64,000 bases of DNA from Caldilineaceae bacterium (GTDB lineage: Bacteria > Chloroflexota > Anaerolineae > Caldilineales > Caldilineaceae): contig JAPOVP010000035.1 of NCBI GenBank assembly GCA_026708085.1, positions 1 through 64,000 of the forward strand, written 5' to 3'. Shown piece by piece: positions 58,730-64,000 of this stretch. The notes beneath the pieces were generated by a model that worked only from the letters and a program-made list of their open reading frames with translations, was not told where the DNA came from and ran no database searches. The position numbers and the translations under genes are program-made. Within the stretch, counting starts at the first letter, position 1; every line of letters starts with the position of its first letter.

Positions 58730-59986
58730 ATGACGACTGCATCGAGAGTACGTGCCACCTACGGCGCGGCCAGCCTCAACGGGGAAGAGGCCGTGCTGCC
58801 ATCGCCCTTCCCGCGCACGATGGGGCCGAACTGCGCCGGCTATCTGCAGGAGGTCGTGGACAGCGGCCTCACGGTCGACATGATCGGACGGTTCGAGAAG
58901 AACTTTGCCGCCGAGCTGGGCGTCCGTCACTGCATCGCCACGCCAGGCTGCACACCGGCGCTCGGCGTTCTGGCCGCGGCCTTTCCCTTTGAACCGGGCG
59001 ACGAGATCATCGTCAGCCCTATCACCGATTTCGGGACCATCCAGGGCCTCTGCCTGGAAAACTACATCCCCGTCTTCGCCGACACCGAGCCGGGCAGCGT
59101 CAACGTGAGCGCCGACACGATCGAAGCCTGCATAAGCGAGCGCACGCGCGCCATCCTGGTTGTGCACAAGACGGGCATTATCTGCGACATGGACCCGATC
59201 AACGAGCTGGCCGCCAGACACGGGCTCTTCGTCTATGAAGATGTCTGTCAGGCGGTCTTCGGCCGCTACAAGGGGCGTTTCGCGGGCACGCTCGCGCAGG
59301 CGGCCGGCTTCTCCTTTGACTCGGAAAAGACGCTCGGCTCCGACGTCGGCGGCTGTGTGGTCACCGATGACGACGAGCTGGCCGAAGCCCTGCGCTTTAT
59401 CGGCCACAGCCGCGGCGGCGAGATGGCGCCGGCCGGTTTCGGCAGGATCCACTCCGCGCTCGGGTACGCGTACCGCATGCCCCAGGCTACAGCCGCCATT
59501 ACGCTCGGTCAGCTTGAGATCATCCAGCCGCAGGTGGCGCAGCGCGATCGCATGATCCGGCTGTTGAGCGAGTTGCTGGCCGAGATTCCCGGCATTACAC
59601 CCCTGGCCATTCCCGATTACATGGACGTCTACTCCTGCTGGATGGCCGGTTTCAGCATCGACCCGGCCGCCTTCGGCTGCACGCCGGCAGAGTTCGCCCA
59701 GCAGGTGGCGGACGCCGGCATTCCGGGCGCGGGGCAGGGCCGCTACTACCTGATGCCGCAGGCCTGCACTTTCCTGCATGAACGCGCCGGCAACCGGACC
59801 CATCAGTTTGCGATGCCGCCGGCGTCCCGCACGTATAGATACAGCGCGGAAAGCTGCCGCAACGCCCACGCTTTCCTGCGCAACTTTGTGCGCTGGTCCT
59901 CCTTCTGTGAGAAATACGAGGCGCAGGACTGCGAGCTGGCGGCGTCGATCGTGCGTACGGTGGCCGAGCGCAATCGCATCTCCTGA
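58730..59986 (+). CDS. DegT/DnrJ/EryC1/StrS family aminotransferase
   Basis: Trimmed to MTTASRVRATYG; ALGVLAAAFPFEPGDEIIVSPITD; YEDVCQAVFGRYKGRFAGTLAQAAGFSFDSEKTLGSDVGGCVVTDD. Confidence 0.87.
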   Translation: MTTASRVRATYGAASLNGEEAVLPSPFPRTMGPNCAGYLQEVVDSGLTVDMIGRFEKNFAAELGVRHCIATPGCTPALGVLAAAFPFEPGDEIIVSPITDFGTIQGLCLENYIPVFADTEPGSVNVSADTIEACISERTRAILVVHKTGIICDMDPINELAARHGLFVYEDVCQAVFGRYKGRFAGTLAQAAGFSFDSEKTLGSDVGGCVVTDDDELAEALRFIGHSRGGEMAPAGFGRIHSALGYAYRMPQATAAITLGQLEIIQPQVAQRDRMIRLLSELLAEIPGITPLAIPDYMDVYSCWMAGFSIDPAAFGCTPAEFAQQVADAGIPGAGQGRYYLMPQACTFLHERAGNRTHQFAMPPASRTYRYSAESCRNAHAFLRNFVRWSSFCEKYEAQDCELAASIVRTVAERNRIS

Positions 59987-60034
59987 CGGTCAGCGCTAGA
60001 CGGATACACCGATAAACAAGAGACAGGAACTGAC

Positions 60035-61036
60035 ATGAGCATCCCTATTGCCCCAACCACCTTTAAGCATGGCAAAGAGTGGGCCTACACGGTCACCTAC
60101 GACGAGGCGCTCACCGAGCTGTTTGACCATGTCGTTCCCCTGCACGAGGAGCTGGGCCTGCCCGGCCACGTGGAGGTCGTGGTCGGGCAGATGGGCGAAG
60201 TGCGCCGCGTGGGCAACTCCAGCTATAACGGCTACCATCACATGGGCGCGGACAAGCTGCGCGAGCTGATCGACATGGGCTGGGGCGTGGGCAACCACTC
60301 GTGGACGCACGGCATCGTCGAGGAGAACATCGACCTCGAGGTGCGCCAGGCCAAAGAGGTGCTGGAGGACGCGATCGGTCATCGCGTCACCGTTTACACT
60401 GCGCCGGGCAGCAACGCCAACATCACGCCGAAGATCACCGCGGCGCTGCAGGAGCACGGCTACCTGTGCGCGCTCTCGGTCACCGACGACATCAACCGGC
60501 CCGACGCCGACCTCTGGTTCCTCAACCGCGTCGCCAATTTGCACCAGGCCTGGACACCGCTCTTCGCCGCCTTTGATTCCCACCACCGGCTGACGCAGGC
60601 GCAGCGGGAGTCGGGCTGGGTGATCGACTACTGCCACTGTCCGGCGCCGACCATCCCCCACGAGAACAAGGACGTCTACATCGACGAGCACCGCGCGCGG
60701 CTGAACGCCGTGATCGAGAGCGGCGACAAGGTGTGGACCGCCACCGCCGAGGAGATCCTCGACTACATCGTCTGCCGGCGTCATCTGCAGGTCGAAACCG
60801 TCTCCGCCGCGGCGGGGGAGGAGAGCTACCGCCTGCAGCTGAAGGACCTGCCGGCCCCGGTTGCCAGCCGCCAGGTTACAGTTGACATCAAGGTGCCGCC
60901 CAACCTGCGGCGCAACCCCGTCGTCATCCTCGACGGCCAGCCCCAGCCCGGGCTGCTCGTCAAGCTCGACACGCTGCGCGTCACCCTGGACCTGTCGCAG
61001 CCCATCACCTTATCCGTCGGAGGTTCCAGCCAATGA
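60035..61036 (+). CDS. Polysaccharide deacetylase family protein
   Basis: YTVTYDEALTELFDHVVPLHEELGLPGHVEVV and GVGNHSWTHGIVEENIDLEVRQAKEVLEDAIGHRV (NHSWTH metal motif). Confidence 0.83.
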   Translation: MSIPIAPTTFKHGKEWAYTVTYDEALTELFDHVVPLHEELGLPGHVEVVVGQMGEVRRVGNSSYNGYHHMGADKLRELIDMGWGVGNHSWTHGIVEENIDLEVRQAKEVLEDAIGHRVTVYTAPGSNANITPKITAALQEHGYLCALSVTDDINRPDADLWFLNRVANLHQAWTPLFAAFDSHHRLTQAQRESGWVIDYCHCPAPTIPHENKDVYIDEHRARLNAVIESGDKVWTATAEEILDYIVCRRHLQVETVSAAAGEESYRLQLKDLPAPVASRQVTVDIKVPPNLRRNPVVILDGQPQPGLLVKLDTLRVTLDLSQPITLSVGGSSQ

Positions 61037-61899
61037 GACCCGCCCGTTTGGCCACCGCCAGCATCCTGCACGACGACCCGCCCAGCTATCCCAGCCGCTG
61101 CATCGAGCGCTGCCTGGAGATGATCGATCGCGCCGGCGATGCCCGCGCCGACATCGTCCTCCTGCCCGAAGAGCCGGACGTGGTCGGCTGCGATCCCGAA
61201 CACATCCCTGATTTGCCCGAACCGATACCCGGCGGCGACACGCTAGCCCAATTCGCCCAGCGCGCCAGTGACAACAATCTTTATGTCGCGTACAGCCAGC
61301 GCGAACGGGATGGCGAGAACGTCTTCAATACGGGCGTTCTGCTGGACCGCAAGGGCGACCTGATGGGCAAATACCGCAAGATGCACCTGGCCCCCGGCGA
61401 AGAAGACGATGTGCTGCCCGGCGACCTGGGCTACCCGGTCTTCGAGTGCGATTTCGGCCGCGTGGGCATGGGCATCTGCATGGATATTCACTACCCGGAG
61501 ATGTGGCGCATCCTGGCGCTGAAGGGCGCGCATCTGCTGCTCTTCCCCACAATGTGCATAGACTACACCGGCGACCACATCGAGTCGATCGTCAACGCCC
61601 GCGCCATCGACAACCAGGTCTACCTGGTCTCCTCCCATTTCGTGATGCAGCCCTTCCTGGCGGGCCGCTCGATGGGGCATTCGCGCATCGTCGACCCGTA
61701 TGGCCGGACCCTGGCGAACACGTCACACCGGCCCGGCCTCACCTTCGCCGACGTCGACCTCGATGCCGGCTACGAGACCTGGTACACGGGCGAGCAAAAA
61801 GAACGCTATCCCACGCTCAAGGACTGCTACCTGGGAATGCGGCGTCCGGACACCTATCACGAGCTGCTCGAACCGCAGACGACAGTGGCCAGTGGCTAA
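61033..61899 (+). CDS. Carbon-nitrogen hydrolase (nitrilase superfamily)
   Basis: VLLPEEPD (Glu), YRKMHLAPGEEDDV (Lys), VGMGICMDIHYPEMWRILALKGA (Cys) triad context. Confidence 0.88.
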   Translation: MRPARLATASILHDDPPSYPSRCIERCLEMIDRAGDARADIVLLPEEPDVVGCDPEHIPDLPEPIPGGDTLAQFAQRASDNNLYVAYSQRERDGENVFNTGVLLDRKGDLMGKYRKMHLAPGEEDDVLPGDLGYPVFECDFGRVGMGICMDIHYPEMWRILALKGAHLLLFPTMCIDYTGDHIESIVNARAIDNQVYLVSSHFVMQPFLAGRSMGHSRIVDPYGRTLANTSHRPGLTFADVDLDAGYETWYTGEQKERYPTLKDCYLGMRRPDTYHELLEPQTTVASG

Positions 61900-61934
61900 G
61901 ACGGTTGACGGCGGCCGGCCTCCGGGCTTTCCCC

Positions 61935-63119
61935 ATGCAACGCGCGACAGTTGAGAAGATCCGCGCCGATATCCCGGCGCTGGCGCGGTATGTCTGGTTT
62001 CAGAACGGGGGCGTGAGCGTAACCCCGCGCGCCATTGCCGCCGAACATGCCCGCCTGATGGAAGAGCTTGTGGTGCGGGGGCCGATGCACATCGTCTACC
62101 CGGACGAGGAGTACCCGCGGCGCGAACGGTCCAAGGCTGCGCTGGCGCGCTTTTTCGGTGTTGCGCCGGAGACGCTGGCGCTCATGCGCGGTGTGAGTGA
62201 AGCCTATCAGACCGTCCTGCGGGGCCTCAGTTGGCGGCGCGGGGACCAGTTGCTGATCACGGACGAGGAGGAGGCCGCTCTTTACCTGCCCTCGTTGCAC
62301 CTGCGGGACCGGCACGGCGTCGAGGTGGTCAAGGTGCCGCTGCTGGCCGACCCCGAGGAGCAGCTGGACGCCTTCGCGGCGCACATCAGCGACCGCACCC
62401 GCCTGCTCGCGGTCAGCCACGTCACCACCGAGACCGGTTTCCGGCTCCCTGTCGAGCAGCTGTGCGGGCTGGCCAGGGAACGCGGCGTCCTCACCTTCAT
62501 CGACATCGCCCACTCGGCCGGCCTCTTTCCCATAGACCTGGCGGCACTGGGCTGCGACTTTGCCGGCATCCTCTCCTACAAGTGGATGTACGCACCCTAT
62601 GCCGCCGGCGCGCTCTACGTGCATCCCGATCGACTGGAAGCCTTACAGGTCACCTATGCCGGCGGGCGCGCCGAAGCCTGGTTGCGCTACGATACCGACG
62701 ACTATGCGCTGAAGGAGGGGGCGGAGCGGTTCGAATACGGTCCCTGGTCATGGCCGCTGGTGCATACGTGGGCCTTTGCCGCCGGCTACCTGACGGAGAT
62801 CGGGCTGGAGAGCATCTGGGCCCGCACCGCGCAGCTCACCGACCGCCTCAAGCTGGCACTGGCCGACATCCGCGGCGTCACCCTCTACACACCACTTGAA
62901 GCCGAACGTTCGGCAGCCCTCGCCGCCTTTTCCGTAGCCGGGTGGGACGGCGAGGAGTTGACCCGCGCCCTGCGGGAGCGCCGGCCGAAGCCGGTCATCG
63001 TCCGTCCTCTGACCATCGCCCACAGCGGCGTACGCGCCAGCATGCCATTCTTTTTGCTGGAGGAGGAGATCGATCTGCTGGTGGAGGCTGTGGGGAGCCT
63101 GGCCGCGAGCCGGAGGTAG
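61935..63119 (+). CDS. Aminotransferase class V-fold PLP-dependent enzyme
   Basis: Trimmed to MQRATVEKIRADIPALARYVWFQNGGVSVTP; FIDIAHSAGLFPIDLAALGCDFAGILSYKWMYAPYAAGALYV PLP-Lys region. Confidence 0.9.
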   Translation: MQRATVEKIRADIPALARYVWFQNGGVSVTPRAIAAEHARLMEELVVRGPMHIVYPDEEYPRRERSKAALARFFGVAPETLALMRGVSEAYQTVLRGLSWRRGDQLLITDEEEAALYLPSLHLRDRHGVEVVKVPLLADPEEQLDAFAAHISDRTRLLAVSHVTTETGFRLPVEQLCGLARERGVLTFIDIAHSAGLFPIDLAALGCDFAGILSYKWMYAPYAAGALYVHPDRLEALQVTYAGGRAEAWLRYDTDDYALKEGAERFEYGPWSWPLVHTWAFAAGYLTEIGLESIWARTAQLTDRLKLALADIRGVTLYTPLEAERSAALAAFSVAGWDGEELTRALRERRPKPVIVRPLTIAHSGVRASMPFFLLEEEIDLLVEAVGSLAASRR

Positions 63120-63405
63120 GGAGTCGCGTCGCGTTTTGCCTACGCCATGGACCTATTTCGGTCCTGTGTGGGATTCATTCCCTGTTTTGGGTCCGTTTTC
63201 TTCTGATTAATGTGTTTGTACGTTGATGCTGTATTGAGCCTTTCCAAGGCAGCGCGTGTATAGTATACTTCTTGCAGTTGTTGAACATGGGTATACGCTG
63301 GCTCTGTAAAGGGACGCCAGCAGAACCCTTGGCACGGGACACGCTACACAGTGACCGGGCCGCAAAGCCCCCGAATCCGAAGCATGTAGCTGAATTGAGA
63401 CGGCA

Positions 63406-63951
63406 ATGACAATGGCAACCGAGAGTGAACGGATCGCCCGCATCGAGGGCGCCTACGAGCATCTGGCAACAAAAGCCGATGTAGAAACCGTAAAGACCGC
63501 TGTACATGACGTCAGAGCGGAGGTGCAGACGGTCAAAACAGACGTTCAGGTAGTCAAAACGGAACTGCAGGCAGTCAAGACAGACCTTCAGACAGTCAAT
63601 ACAGAGGTGCAGGCAGTCAAGACAGACCTTCAGACAGTCAATACAGAGGTGCAGGCAGTCAAAACGGAACTGCAGGCAGTCAAGACAGACGTTCAGGCAG
63701 TCAAAACAGAGGTGCAGACGGTCAAAACGGAACTGCAGACAGAGATACAGACGTTCAAGTCTGACCTGCGGGGGGAGATGCAGACCCTCAAGTCCGAACT
63801 GCAGACGGATATACATTCCGTCAGATCCGAAATGCACGGCGAGATGGCTGGAATCAAGAACGATCTCCGGTGGATGAAATGGACCCTCGGCATTGTCGTG
63901 CTTGGCGTCCTGATGCCGTTCCTGCAATCGTTACTTGAACGCTTGCCCTGA
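63406..63951 (+). CDS. Heptad-repeat coiled-coil protein with C-terminal TM segment
   Basis: (VKTELQA)-type 7-aa repeats then MKWTLGIVVLGVLMPFLQSLL. Confidence 0.78.
   Translation: MTMATESERIARIEGAYEHLATKADVETVKTAVHDVRAEVQTVKTDVQVVKTELQAVKTDLQTVNTEVQAVKTDLQTVNTEVQAVKTELQAVKTDVQAVKTEVQTVKTELQTEIQTFKSDLRGEMQTLKSELQTDIHSVRSEMHGEMAGIKNDLRWMKWTLGIVVLGVLMPFLQSLLERLP
63520..63741 (+). repeat. In-frame 21-bp tandem repeat within coiled-coil gene
   Basis: About 10 copies of gtcaaaacagacgttcaggca-like 21-mers, including a perfect 42-bp duplication (63571-63612 = 63613-63654). Confidence 0.9.
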
Positions 63952-64000
63952 CACACAGCTATTGCTGGTCGGCGACACGCCCCTTCGCACCGCTAGCCAG

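Noticed and set aside
58694-59869. 391-aa minus-strand ORF
   Set aside because: Antisense to the DegT-family aminotransferase.
61446-61934. N-terminal extension of the class-V aminotransferase ORF
   Set aside because: Arg/His-rich out-of-frame reading over the nitrilase gene; true start MQRATVEK at 61935.

Overview
The window is a bacterial chromosomal segment of moderately high GC, nearly filled with protein-coding genes. By gene content it looks like Chloroflexota, possibly a Caldilineaceae-type lineage; that is inference only. It opens with the 3' tail of a 5S rRNA and its terminator. Main contents: (1) a large minus-strand oligopeptide ABC operon (~1.1-11.3 kb) with a C-terminally anchored solute-binding protein (SBP) and a BNR/sialidase-like surface protein; (2) housekeeping genes (nth, nfeD-like, recN, tatA, secG, an ftsB/divIC-like gene, tRNA-Leu, tRNA-fMet, tRNA-Met); (3) three sugar ABC cassettes (SBP plus two permeases, none with an ATPase gene) embedded in sugar/acid catabolism genes (Gfo/Idh/MocA, DHDPS-like, enolase superfamily, DegT and class-V aminotransferases, polysaccharide deacetylase, nitrilase); (4) an accessory island at ~51.1-55.0 kb with a candidate secreted HNH-type toxin/immunity pair, an intramembrane protease-like gene, a 271-bp IS-derived/MITE-like element and IS3 debris. 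The most unusual non-coding signals are two gene-poor regions (24.6-26.5 and 46.1-47.8 kb) carrying related ~113-118 bp tandem repeats built from 10-bp sub-repeats, and a dispersed CAGTGGTCAGTGGTC heptamer family. Several heptamer members form hairpins at SBP/permease junctions, and all four SBP/permease junctions in the window carry a hairpin. All calls come from reading the sequence and supplied ORFs; no database search was run.
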